A DNA stretch of 10,973 nucleotides from Anaerolineales bacterium UBA6668 (GCA_002455215.1 DKKK01000177.1:1871-12843); one strand, 5' to 3'; positions 1 through 6,325 are shown, counted from the first letter of the stretch. Notes: generated from the letters alone by a model not told the origin. Numbers and translations are program-made.

Positions 1-365
1 ATATTTATTTAAAAACTGGAGCGAATGTGGAAGACGGCAGTGTGGACAATTTATTATTTAGTGTGCTTTACCGCAATGGCACAACCAGCGCTGAGTACAC
101 CTTAGATGCTCCCGGCGACCTGACACCCGACTATTCGGACGGCTATAACTTGGTGGTACCCGGTCTGTTTTGCGATATTATCGGTTGGAAGCTACGCAAA
201 ACCGGCAGTGACGACTGGCGCGGGGTGATTTTTAGTGTGGATGTGGATGGCACAAATTTATACTTTGACGGTGATTTTGGCTATTCAACTTTTACCGGTG
301 GTAGCTATTGGCGTTCTGGCACTTGGGATGGCACGAGTCATTATCAAAGCGTGTGCGTGCCGTAA
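1..365 (+). CDS. C-terminal fragment of a protein with a PLAT-like beta domain (5' end outside window)
   Basis: The reading frame is open from the left edge (first full codon at 3) to the TAA at 363-365, so this is the end of a longer protein; the GTG at 27 need not be its start. The visible part, about 120 residues, begins with I-Y-L-K-T-G and continues through D-G-S-V-D-N and a later I-G-W-K-L-R-K-T-G-S-D-D-W stretch. This spacing recalls PLAT/LH2-type beta-sandwich domains, which open with a V-x-V-x-T-G strand and later carry a strand of the form I-x-x-I-x-L-x-N-x-G. The segment is rich in Gly, Asp, Tyr and Thr and poor in Lys, as in secreted or surface beta proteins. No catalytic residues can be identified. 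It converges on the GT39-like gene, with 38 bp between the stop codons. The domain call is a resemblance only; another extracellular beta fold is possible. Confidence 0.55.
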   Translation, partial: IYLKTGANVEDGSVDNLLFSVLYRNGTTSAEYTLDAPGDLTPDYSDGYNLVVPGLFCDIIGWKLRKTGSDDWRGVIFSVDVDGTNLYFDGDFGYSTFTGGSYWRSGTWDGTSHYQSVCVP

Positions 366-371
366 AATTTG

Positions 372-414
372 CCAACCGGGGAAACCGATGCGCGGATTTC
401 TCTTTACCGGTTGG
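372..414. terminator. Nested hairpin between two convergent genes
   Basis: An outer inverted repeat, CCAACCGG at 372-379 and CCGGTTGG at 407-414, encloses an inner hairpin with arms 381-387 and 393-400 (7 pairs, one bulged A at 396) and a 5-nt loop. The inner hairpin is followed on the plus strand by TCTTT. Downstream of the outer stem on the minus strand is CAAATTTT. The structure lies between convergent stop codons, and its right arm overlaps the last codons of the minus-strand gene. It could act in both directions, but neither stem has a strong U-tract. Confidence 0.4.
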
Positions 415-1843
415 TTCGCTCGAAGCGATAGAGTGCTAAACCAAAAAAAGCCGGCTGTGGAATGTTTTCATAGCCAGCAAAGGGCACATCTCCCTGCCAC
501 AGCCTTTCACCACGCGAATGCAAGTACCAGATAACCGCTGGCTGATGGGTTTGCACCGCCGCTTGCACGGCTTGCCAATCGGTGCTTGTCTTTAATAGCA
601 CCTCTTGTGCCGGTGCTTGTCCAGCTTGTACCCAATAATAGTCCACAACCGATAAATCTGGTGTTTGTGCCAATAGCCAACTTCCCGATATATCTTGCAA
701 GACTGTATGCATGGCTGGGGTGTACTGTGTTTTGCTAGGTTCACGCCAATAATGATTAGGGGTGTACAATTGGCGGAAGAAAAATACTACTAATGCCAGG
801 CTGATAGTTAAATTGAGCCAACGGTTCGGCAAATAGGCAAGCGCCAACCCTGCCAATAGATATGCGGCGGGTAAGCAAATGATGAGATTGCGTTCGGTCA
901 GCACCGAAAAGCCATAGAGAGAAGCCCAATACACCAAACCCGCTGGCAGGAGCAACCATGCCACCAGCCATATCCCTGCCCAACGCCGCCGAAGCAAACG
1001 TTGATTGGGTATCACCAAACTCGCCACCACCCCAAATGCCAGCAATGCCATCATCCAATATGTTTGCTCGATTTTTCGGTTAAAGAAAAACCAAAAATAA
1101 GTGACAAACTGCACCCAAAATGGTTGGGGGTTGGGTATCCAAAACCCGCTTTGCTCGCGCGAAAATTGCCCAAGCAGATTGGGAATCCAGCCGCCAAAGG
1201 GTAAAAAAGCGATTCCCAACAGCAGGATGCGTCCCCACCACAGCCGTTTACTCACGATGAAGTACACGACCCAACCGACTCCGTGTCCGACAAATACCAA
1301 TATGCCAAAATAATGCACCCAGGGCAAACAGGCTAGGCTAATGCCATAATGCCAGCGGTAGCGTTGCCCGGCAAAGGCGAATAAAACGCTGAATAGGGTC
1401 AGTAATAATAGCAAGCTGTAACTACGCGCTTCTTGGCTATAATACAGTGGAAACCATAAAACTGCCATCAACAAAGTCGCCCGCCATGCGGCTTTGGCGC
1501 TGAGCCAGTTGTGCCCCACTTGCCAAAGCGCCGCCAATGACAAAATGCCACAAAATGCGGAGAATGCCCGCAATGCAAAAGCCGTCTGCCCCAGCAGGCG
1601 TTGCCAGCCCCACATGACCAGTTGATAGCCCGGCGGATGCACATCTTGCTGTGCGGCTTCAATTACCTGCCACGGGGTGGCTAAGTGGCTGATTTGCCAG
1701 CTATAGAGTTCATCTTCCCAAAGCGATTGGGCTTCTAAATTGTTAAAACGCAACCAAGCTCCCAATAGTAGCACAGGAAGTAGGGCGAGAAATCGCGCTG
1801 TCAGACGGTTTATAGAAAACGGTAGATAAGTTCGCTCTGCCAT
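404..1843 (-). CDS. GT39-like (GT-C fold) integral membrane glycosyltransferase
   Basis: This is probably a polyprenyl-phosphate-sugar-dependent transferase of the ArnT/PMT-like superfamily, moving a sugar from a lipid carrier onto a protein or lipid acceptor at the outer face of the cytoplasmic membrane. With the ATG at 1841-1843 the protein has 479 residues. It has a short basic N-terminus, a membrane helix at about 16-33, then L-W-E-D-E (acidic residues 43-45) in the first outer loop, where GT-C enzymes place the catalytic Asp/Glu. D-V-H-P-P at 67-71 and a later Q-E-A-R-S-Y before a helix are both typical of the family. Many hydrophobic helices follow, and a soluble tail of roughly 90 residues ends the protein. 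The open frame continues upstream to 2062, but that extension would cross a strong terminator hairpin and has no family features, so I chose the shorter start. No clear Shine-Dalgarno is seen. Acceptor and sugar are unknown. Confidence 0.85.
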   Translation of the reverse strand: MAERTYLPFSINRLTARFLALLPVLLLGAWLRFNNLEAQSLWEDELYSWQISHLATPWQVIEAAQQDVHPPGYQLVMWGWQRLLGQTAFALRAFSAFCGILSLAALWQVGHNWLSAKAAWRATLLMAVLWFPLYYSQEARSYSLLLLLTLFSVLFAFAGQRYRWHYGISLACLPWVHYFGILVFVGHGVGWVVYFIVSKRLWWGRILLLGIAFLPFGGWIPNLLGQFSREQSGFWIPNPQPFWVQFVTYFWFFFNRKIEQTYWMMALLAFGVVASLVIPNQRLLRRRWAGIWLVAWLLLPAGLVYWASLYGFSVLTERNLIICLPAAYLLAGLALAYLPNRWLNLTISLALVVFFFRQLYTPNHYWREPSKTQYTPAMHTVLQDISGSWLLAQTPDLSVVDYYWVQAGQAPAQEVLLKTSTDWQAVQAAVQTHQPAVIWYLHSRGERLWQGDVPFAGYENIPQPAFFGLALYRFERTNR

Positions 1844-2105
1844 AAATGCCAACTTCAACTTGGCATATTCGCCAAATGTGTATGCGACACGCTTTGTATG
1901 CGGTACGTCTGCCGCATATTGAATTGCACTTTTATTTCTTAAGGGTAAGACGTAATTTCTATCTGTGTCAGTACAGGCGTGCCGAGTATAACACAAAACG
2001 ACTGACGGGAGAGTCAGTCGTTTTGGAATCGGTATGGCAATCAATTGTGGGTAGTTCAGCAAAAAGCCTGACTATGCCATTCGCAAGGGTGGAGAAGGGT
2101 ATTTG
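1844..2105. other. Intergenic region upstream of the GT39-like gene
   Basis: These 262 bp hold no convincing gene. They contain the terminator at 1994-2025 (listed separately) and two smaller dyads closer to the GT39 start. The first is TGCCAA/TTGGCA at 1847-1865 (6-bp arms, 7-bp spacer), immediately before the ATG. The second is TATGCGG/CCGCATA at 1897-1918 (7-bp arms, 8-bp spacer). Either could be an operator or a leader hairpin. The GT39 promoter should lie between about 1866 and 1990 on the minus strand, but I could not pick out a convincing -35/-10 pair. Confidence 0.5.
1994..2025 (-). terminator. Strong intrinsic terminator after the lipoprotein gene
   Basis: There is a perfect 13-bp inverted repeat: CAAAACGACTGAC at 1994-2006 pairs with 2013-2025 around the loop GGGAGA. 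Read on the minus strand, the descending arm ends in CGTTTTG and is followed by TGTT, giving a usable U-rich tail. It lies 80 bp past the stop codon of the lipoprotein gene and 150 bp before the start of the GT39-like gene, so these two are separate transcription units. Confidence 0.85.
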
Positions 2106-2723
2106 CTAGTTATTTATCTGCATAATGGTAACGGTGGTTTGCCCTGCCGCCACAATCGCTTGCACGGATACTGCTTTGCCATCGGATGCGCCATCGAATA
2201 ACAAGGATAAAGTCGTATCGGTTTCGTAGGTGGCGGCGGTGCGCTCGGTTAAGCCTTGTTTGGCAAATTCATCGCGGTAAAAGCGAGCAACTTCGCTTAG
2301 TGATTGGTTGGTTGTAAAAACGACCATTTCAGCAGTGGAGCTTATCACTTTTCCATCGCTGGTGGTTACAAACGGGCTATTATTGGTTCCAACCGCCAAA
2401 CCGGCGCTGGCTGTCAGAGCGGCTGTAATGCCCGCTTGGGCAGTTGGGTCTTTCAACACCGCTTGTGCAGTTTCGGCAAAGCCGGGCACTTCTTCCATCA
2501 ACGCTTGCACTGTCGGGTCTTGCAATGCGGCTTGAGCAGTGCCCGCTAGTTCGGGGGCTTGTTCTACCAACGCTTGCAGGGTGGGGTCTTGGGCTACGGC
2601 TTGCAGAGTGCGCCCCCCTTCGTACAGACGTTTGGCATCTTCGATACCACTGGTACACATACAGGCTAACAGAACAAACATCATTGGCAAAATAAGTAAA
2701 GAGAGTTTTGTTTTGGTCATCAT
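2106..2723 (-). CDS. Small repeat-containing lipoprotein of unknown function
   Basis: The 205-residue precursor has a basic start (K4, K6), a hydrophobic stretch at about 7-20 and a lipobox L-L-A-C with the lipidated Cys at 21. The mature protein should therefore be anchored at the outer face of the cytoplasmic membrane. Residues 41-63 and 64-86 are two copies of a 23-residue unit with core Q-A-x-x-Q-D-P-T-x-Q-A-L, and a partial third copy begins at 87. These are probably amphipathic helical repeats. The C-terminal part (about 110-205) looks like a small alpha/beta domain with the helix segment S-E-V-A-R-F-Y-R-D-E-F. Chloroflexota lipoproteins often carry a comparable segment, in which a helix of the type V-x-x-F-Y-x-x-x-L is followed by a small sheet. 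Two ATG codons start the gene, and GGATGA at 2728-2733 is a fair ribosome binding site. I do not recognise a named family. Confidence 0.8.
   Translation of the reverse strand: MMTKTKLSLLILPMMFVLLACMCTSGIEDAKRLYEGGRTLQAVAQDPTLQALVEQAPELAGTAQAALQDPTVQALMEEVPGFAETAQAVLKDPTAQAGITAALTASAGLAVGTNNSPFVTTSDGKVISSTAEMVVFTTNQSLSEVARFYRDEFAKQGLTERTAATYETDTTLSLLFDGASDGKAVSVQAIVAAGQTTVTIMQINN
2427..2603 (-). repeat. Tandem 69-bp (23-codon) repeats inside the lipoprotein gene
   Basis: Codons 41-63 and 64-86 of the lipoprotein gene form two in-frame copies, and codons 87-99 form part of a third. The core Q-D-P-T or K-D-P-T recurs every 23 residues, together with E-x-P and A-x-T-A-Q-A. The copies are diverged in sequence but equal in length, so they are an old internal duplication rather than a recent slippage array. 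Confidence 0.75.
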
Positions 2724-2744
2724 AATTTCATCCGAATGAGTGCT

Positions 2745-2775
2745 AAAAAATCTTGTAGGTTTGAAGGATACTACA
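2745..2775 (-). terminator. Weak candidate terminator after the putative glycoside hydrolase gene
   Basis: On the minus strand TGTAG and CTACA (plus-strand positions 2771-2775 and 2754-2758) form a 5-bp stem with a 12-nt loop. AGATTTTTT follows directly, giving a good U-tract. The hairpin begins two bases after the hydrolase stop codon. The stem is short, and only about 20 bp remain between the T-run and the lipoprotein start, leaving little room for a promoter. Partial read-through into the lipoprotein gene is therefore plausible. Confidence 0.4.
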
Positions 2776-2777
2776 CG

Positions 2778-4397
2778 TTACATTGATAATAATTCTACGC
2801 CAGAAATGAGCCAAAAGTTCCACGCAAGATTGAAACGCATACGCCCTTCAACTGCCAACAGTGCCACAGTAGCAGGAGCAGTAAATTCGACCTGCAAACT
2901 TTGCATCTGCCTGTTCCGTAGCGTATCCGGCAGAACAAAGGCTTGTTCAAAACGTTGACTGCCGAAGTTTGCCCATAGCCAGCACTCTGCCGCAAAAGGT
3001 TGGTTAAAGTCCTGAGCATCGCTAGTTAGTGCCGCTAACCTGAGTTGCACACGCCACTGGTAACGCTTGCCAACTTCAAAGGACTGCACCTTCTGCGAAA
3101 GCGCCCACCAATGCGGTTGGTTTTGCGTGTAGACTTGCCAAGCGGGTGCGCCTGCTGTTGGGATGAATGGCAATGCCAAGTTGTCGGCGTGTATCCCGTG
3201 ACTGGTCACCAGTGACCAGGGTTGCGTCTGCTGACGAATCAGCGGGGTGGTGCTACCCGCTTGCCACAACGACCACCCATCAGGAACGGCGGAAATGCCT
3301 TGCAATGTGGGATTCACTAGCAATGCCGGCAGTTTCACCGCCGGAAGCGAGCCGATTTGTCCTTTATTGCGCCAAACAAGTGGCTCGGTGCTAGCAATGG
3401 GTTCTGCAGTTTGTCCTTTTTGCATTTCAGCTAGCCACAAAGCCGGAATCGCCGAGTTTGAAATGTCTTCCCCACTCTCACAACCCCAGCCGTGTAAGAT
3501 TGCACCGACCACCTGCGGGTCTTTTGCCAGTTCATTGGCATACCATTGGATTTGATGCCAATAATACCGCGCACCGAGTTCTTGCATCTGCTCAGGAGAA
3601 GAGACTACTCTATCTTTGGCTGGCAAATCCCGCCAATAGGAGATGGGGTCTGTGCCGCCTTGCCAGCGTTGCCACCATTGGCAATTGCCTTGCCAACTGC
3701 CGTCGTTCTCTTCATCGAGCACAAAATCGGCGGTGCGTAAAGCAAATTCAACTATCAGCACTTGTAAATGGGGCGCGTGGGTGGCAAGCGCTTCCGAAAC
3801 GACCCGCCGATAGCGTAAGGTATGCGTACCGGTATCTTGTAAATCCAGATCCGGGTCATCTTGAAATGTTGCCGTGCCCCACCACAACCATGGGCTGGTA
3901 GCTTCTTGTAAGCCGAGCAATGCGCCATATTGTTGGGCGGCTTGTAGTGCGGGTGAATAGGCTTGCCAAAATGTCCACGCCGGAGCACCTGTGGGAAAGT
4001 TACCGATAACCGCTTTACAGCCAACTTCTGCCAACAAGCGCATCCATTCCACATCAAATTCTGCTTGCCATTGGACTTGCAAAATATCGCCACACAAACC
4101 ATTTTGTTCGGCTTGCCAGTACGCCACTTCGGGAAAGGCAGGGAATTGCAGAGCAGTATTTTGGAAAAATTGTTGTGCGGCAGTTTGAGCTGGTACGCCT
4201 GCCTGAAATCGTTTGCCTGGAGTAGGCAAGCCGCTGGCAAGTTGGGGGCGAGCAAGGATTTGGGCAGTGGTGTGATTAAACCGCGGTATTAGCTCCAAAT
4301 TCTCGCCCACATGCACCCAAGCCAGCCCGCTTTCTGCCAAAGCCACAGCGAATGGTGTTGCTTGGTAATAATGCAAGCCGAGTTTTTTGAGCGTCAT
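2778..4397 (-). CDS. Putative glycoside hydrolase: TIM-barrel-like domain plus C-terminal jelly-roll-like domain
   Basis: The protein has 539 residues and no signal peptide. It opens with K-L-G-L-H-Y-Y-Q at 5-12, as in bacterial proteins whose first barrel strand reads L-G-x-H. Residues 90-100 read E-V-A-Y-W-Q-A-E-Q-N-G, which can be aligned with the W-N-E-P donor segment of clan GH-A and would make E97 the acid/base. L-I-V-E-F-A-L at 214-220 sits on a predicted strand and would supply E217 as nucleophile; the 120-residue spacing fits that clan. From about 362, N-P-T-L-Q-G followed by P-D-G-W starts a region resembling CBM4/9-type carbohydrate-binding jelly rolls. Trp is extremely frequent (about 30, or 5.6%), as is Gln. 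Missing Asn before E97 and the weak match leave room for a non-catalytic barrel. There is no clear Shine-Dalgarno before the ATG. Family and substrate are unknown. Confidence 0.7.
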   Translation of the reverse strand: MTLKKLGLHYYQATPFAVALAESGLAWVHVGENLELIPRFNHTTAQILARPQLASGLPTPGKRFQAGVPAQTAAQQFFQNTALQFPAFPEVAYWQAEQNGLCGDILQVQWQAEFDVEWMRLLAEVGCKAVIGNFPTGAPAWTFWQAYSPALQAAQQYGALLGLQEATSPWLWWGTATFQDDPDLDLQDTGTHTLRYRRVVSEALATHAPHLQVLIVEFALRTADFVLDEENDGSWQGNCQWWQRWQGGTDPISYWRDLPAKDRVVSSPEQMQELGARYYWHQIQWYANELAKDPQVVGAILHGWGCESGEDISNSAIPALWLAEMQKGQTAEPIASTEPLVWRNKGQIGSLPAVKLPALLVNPTLQGISAVPDGWSLWQAGSTTPLIRQQTQPWSLVTSHGIHADNLALPFIPTAGAPAWQVYTQNQPHWWALSQKVQSFEVGKRYQWRVQLRLAALTSDAQDFNQPFAAECWLWANFGSQRFEQAFVLPDTLRNRQMQSLQVEFTAPATVALLAVEGRMRFNLAWNFWLISGVELLSM

Positions 4398-4468
4398 GGC
4401 TTAATGATAATGCAAAAGATAGGAATATGGGAATTTTGTTTTGCGAAGAAGGTCTGAAAACTGCTTAT

Positions 4469-4510
4469 AAAAAGCTGTACCCCAAAATTATGGGCGCAAA
4501 TCAGCTTTTA
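4469..4510 (-). terminator. Candidate terminator after the uracil-DNA glycosylase gene
   Basis: AAAAGCTG at 4470-4477 pairs with CAGCTTTT at 4502-4509. The 24-nt loop can form a further CCC/GGG stem. On the minus strand the descending arm ends CAGCTTTTTAT, a good U-tract. It begins 16 bp past the stop codon of the glycosylase gene and 70 bp before the hydrolase start, consistent with separate units. The long loop lowers confidence. The rest of 4398-4525 shows no gene and no clear promoter. Confidence 0.5.
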
Positions 4511-4525
4511 TTAAGTTCGTTTTGT

Positions 4526-5158
4526 TCAAAACAAAGTCAACTGCTCCCCACTTGTGGGTGATGGCGTAGCGGGCGATGGGGTCGCCTGTGCCTTCTCGGC
4601 ATCTAACTTTGCCAAAATACGGGGGATTTTGAGAAAATCTTCTTCTAATAGCTTCAACCATTGTGGATTGCGGAGCGCCGCCGCTGGGTGAAAAAGTGGC
4701 ATCACGACGGTTTTATCAAACCGCTTGGGTTTGCCGTGAATAATAGAAATTTTCTCATTGGCGAACCAGCGTGCCATGCTAAAACGCCCCAAAGTCACAA
4801 TGAGTTCGGGGCGAATGAGCAATAATTGACGGTCTAAGTAGTTTCCACATGCCGCGAGTTCTTCGGGCAAGGGGTCGCGATTGTTCGGCGGGCGGCACTT
4901 CACCACATTGGTAATATACACATCGGTGCGATTCAGCGTGATTTTGGCGAGCATTTGTTCCAGCAATTTACCCGCCTGCCCAACAAAGGGCAAGCCTTGT
5001 TTGTCTTCGTTAAAGCCGGGTCCTTCACCAATAAACATGACACGGGCAGTGAGCGGACCACTGCCCGGCACAGAGCGCGTGCGCCCGCTTGCCAGCCCAC
5101 AAGCCTGACACTGTGAAACTTCGTGTTCTAACTGTTTAAGGGTTGTTTCTGCTGTCAT
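4526..5158 (-). CDS. Family-4 uracil-DNA glycosylase with 4Fe-4S cluster (UDGa)
   Basis: The enzyme removes uracil from DNA after cytosine deamination or dUTP misincorporation, starting base excision repair. The 210-residue protein shows the full family pattern. C17 and C20 (C-Q-A-C), C88 in V-V-K-C-R-P-P and C104 in A-A-C-G are the four cluster ligands. G-E-G-P-G at 44-48 is the active-site loop, F58-V-G-Q-A-G lines the pocket, and H157-P-A-A is the DNA-intercalating motif. After about residue 188 comes a Pro/Ser/Thr-rich linker, then the extreme C-terminus Q-L-T-L-F, matching the sliding-clamp-binding consensus. The ATG is preceded by AGGA at 5165-5168 with 6-nt spacing. The gene stands alone, 144 bp downstream of the long operon and with a candidate terminator after it. 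The spacer upstream holds a striking inverted repeat. The family assignment is very safe. Confidence 0.96.
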   Translation of the reverse strand: MTAETTLKQLEHEVSQCQACGLASGRTRSVPGSGPLTARVMFIGEGPGFNEDKQGLPFVGQAGKLLEQMLAKITLNRTDVYITNVVKCRPPNNRDPLPEELAACGNYLDRQLLLIRPELIVTLGRFSMARWFANEKISIIHGKPKRFDKTVVMPLFHPAAALRNPQWLKLLEEDFLKIPRILAKLDAEKAQATPSPATPSPTSGEQLTLF

Positions 5159-5191
5159 GGAAAGTCCTGATTGTGCTTATCGCCGTAAATC

Positions 5192-5284
5192 TATATTCGA
5201 CACGGATTTTATCCTGCACACGTTCTGAATATCGGGTTGTACTTTTTTATAGGAAAAGTGCAATTTCGACCCGTGTCGAATGTA
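5192..5284. repeat. 93-bp segment bounded by inverted repeats
   Basis: ATTCGACACGG at 5195-5205 is repeated in perfect inverse complement at 5271-5281. The match can be drawn out to 5192 and 5284 with one mismatch, ending in TA at both outer ends. An inner pair, TGCAC at 5215-5219 and GTGCA at 5258-5262, lies within. The segment fills most of the spacer between the epimerase stop and the glycosylase start. It could be a small mobile-element remnant (terminal repeats with TA target sites), a pair of regulator sites, or a leader hairpin. It has no U-tract, so an intrinsic terminator is unlikely. Confidence 0.55.
5265..5280. promoter_or_regulatory. Operator-like dyad upstream of the uracil-DNA glycosylase gene
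   Basis: TTCGAC-N4-GTCGAA is a perfect 16-bp dyad with a CCGT centre, in the form expected for a dimeric repressor site. It lies about 107-122 bp upstream of the glycosylase ATG. A further TTCGACACGG half-site is at 5196-5205, nearer the gene. It resembles in layout, but does not match, Gram-positive LexA boxes (CGAAC-N4-GTTCG). The right half-site is also the right arm of the longer inverted repeat, so one feature may explain both. Its function is inferred from symmetry and position only. Confidence 0.35.
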
Positions 5285-5302
5285 CCGCCAAATTAGGAAT
5301 GC

Positions 5303-6325
5303 CTATTCAAATTCGCCAATATTTTCCGTCACCCAATACCAAAGTTTTTCCAAACCTTGCGCCGGGTCAACCTGCGGTTTCCAGCCCAATTCCTGCTCAG
5401 CTTTACGAATATCACTGACATACACTTTTTGGTCGCCGGGCCGCCAATCGCCGTATTCAATATTCAGCGCTCGACCTGCCAAGCGGCTTAAATGCGGTCC
5501 GACTTCGCGCCAGATAGAAAAGGTAAAAGCTGGACCCCCACCCACATTGTAGATGCGCCCCCCCACTTTCGCTGGGTTGCCAAGTGCAATGTCATAGGCA
5601 TTGAGCAAATCTTCTACCCACAGCATATCCCGTACTTGTTTGCCATCCCCATAAATGCGGAAGGAGCGATTTTTGGCAGTGGCAATCACAAAATGCGCCA
5701 GCCAGCCTTGGTCTTCTACCCCAAATTGGCGATAGCCGTAGATGCAAGATTGGCGAAATACCACAGTCGGCAAGTCGTAAATGCGTGCATAATCACGCAC
5801 ATATTGGTCGCCTGCGCCTTTGCTACAACCATACGGGCTGTGAAAATCCAGTGGTTGGGTTTCTGGCAAGCCCAAAGGCAAGTCAGCATATTCCCAGCGG
5901 GTTTCGCGCTCGACCACTTCCACTTCTTCCATACCGCCATACACCTTGTTGGTAGATGCGTAGGCGATTAATGGCTGGCGACCATTGAGACGGGCGGCTT
6001 CCAGCACATTAAACGTGCCGAGCGCGTTGATGTCAAAATCTTCACGCGGGTTTGTGACAGAGAGTGTCACCGCAACCTGTGCGGCAAGGTGAAAAATGGC
6101 GTCTTGCCCCTGAGCGGCAGTGCCGATGGCAACACCATCACGCACATCCCCTTGCACAAAGCGAAACGAATCGCCAAATTGCTTGCGAAGCCATTTCAAA
6201 TTTCGTATGGCTCCTTTTCGGCTCAAATTGTCAAAAATCGTTACGGTGTGCCCATTGCGAATGCAACGTGCGGCATAATTGCTTCCGATAAAGCCTGCCC
6301 CACCAGTAATTAAGACGTTGGTCAT
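5303..6325 (-). CDS. CDP-paratose 2-epimerase-like NAD-dependent SDR enzyme
   Basis: The 340-residue protein is an extended short-chain dehydrogenase with an N-terminal Rossmann fold. G-G-A-G-F-I-G at 8-14 binds NAD, D32 should hold the adenosine ribose, and the catalytic set is S124, T125, Y165 and K169. Several stretches match the tyvelose (CDP-paratose 2-) epimerase family closely: F-D-N-L-S-R-K-G-A at 31-39, S-T-N-K-V-Y-G at 124-130, D-F-H-S-P-Y-G-C-S-K-G-A at 160-171 and Y-G-Y-R-Q-F at 196-201, with D-Q-G-W at 205-208. The family inverts C2 of CDP-paratose to give CDP-tyvelose, via a ketone formed with bound NAD. No other gene of that pathway is in the window, so a different nucleotide sugar is possible. 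The start overlaps the rimI stop (ATGA), and AGGAG at 6334-6338 lies 8 nt upstream. It is the last gene of the operon. Confidence 0.85.
   Translation of the reverse strand: MTNVLITGGAGFIGSNYAARCIRNGHTVTIFDNLSRKGAIRNLKWLRKQFGDSFRFVQGDVRDGVAIGTAAQGQDAIFHLAAQVAVTLSVTNPREDFDINALGTFNVLEAARLNGRQPLIAYASTNKVYGGMEEVEVVERETRWEYADLPLGLPETQPLDFHSPYGCSKGAGDQYVRDYARIYDLPTVVFRQSCIYGYRQFGVEDQGWLAHFVIATAKNRSFRIYGDGKQVRDMLWVEDLLNAYDIALGNPAKVGGRIYNVGGGPAFTFSIWREVGPHLSRLAGRALNIEYGDWRPGDQKVYVSDIRKAEQELGWKPQVDPAQGLEKLWYWVTENIGEFE

Noticed and set aside
27..365. GTG at 27 as true start of the left-edge gene
   Set aside because: The frame is open through the window edge, the upstream codons (I-Y-L-K-T-G-A-N) fit the first strand of the domain, and no Shine-Dalgarno precedes position 27 at suitable distance.
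1844..2062. N-terminal 73-codon extension of the GT39-like gene
   Set aside because: It crosses the strong terminator hairpin at 1994-2025 and has no family-like sequence before the first membrane helix.
3458..3901. 147-codon plus-strand frame opposite the putative hydrolase gene
   Set aside because: It is antisense to a longer minus-strand gene with protein-like features; the translation resembles no family and is biased by the Trp/Gln codons of the other strand.
2778..4397. Frequent TTGCCA/TGGCAA words as a possible genome-wide short repeat or uptake signal
   Set aside because: The words are mainly in-frame Trp-Gln codon pairs (TGG-CAA) in Trp/Gln-rich proteins. Without a genome-wide count there is no evidence of selection on the DNA word.
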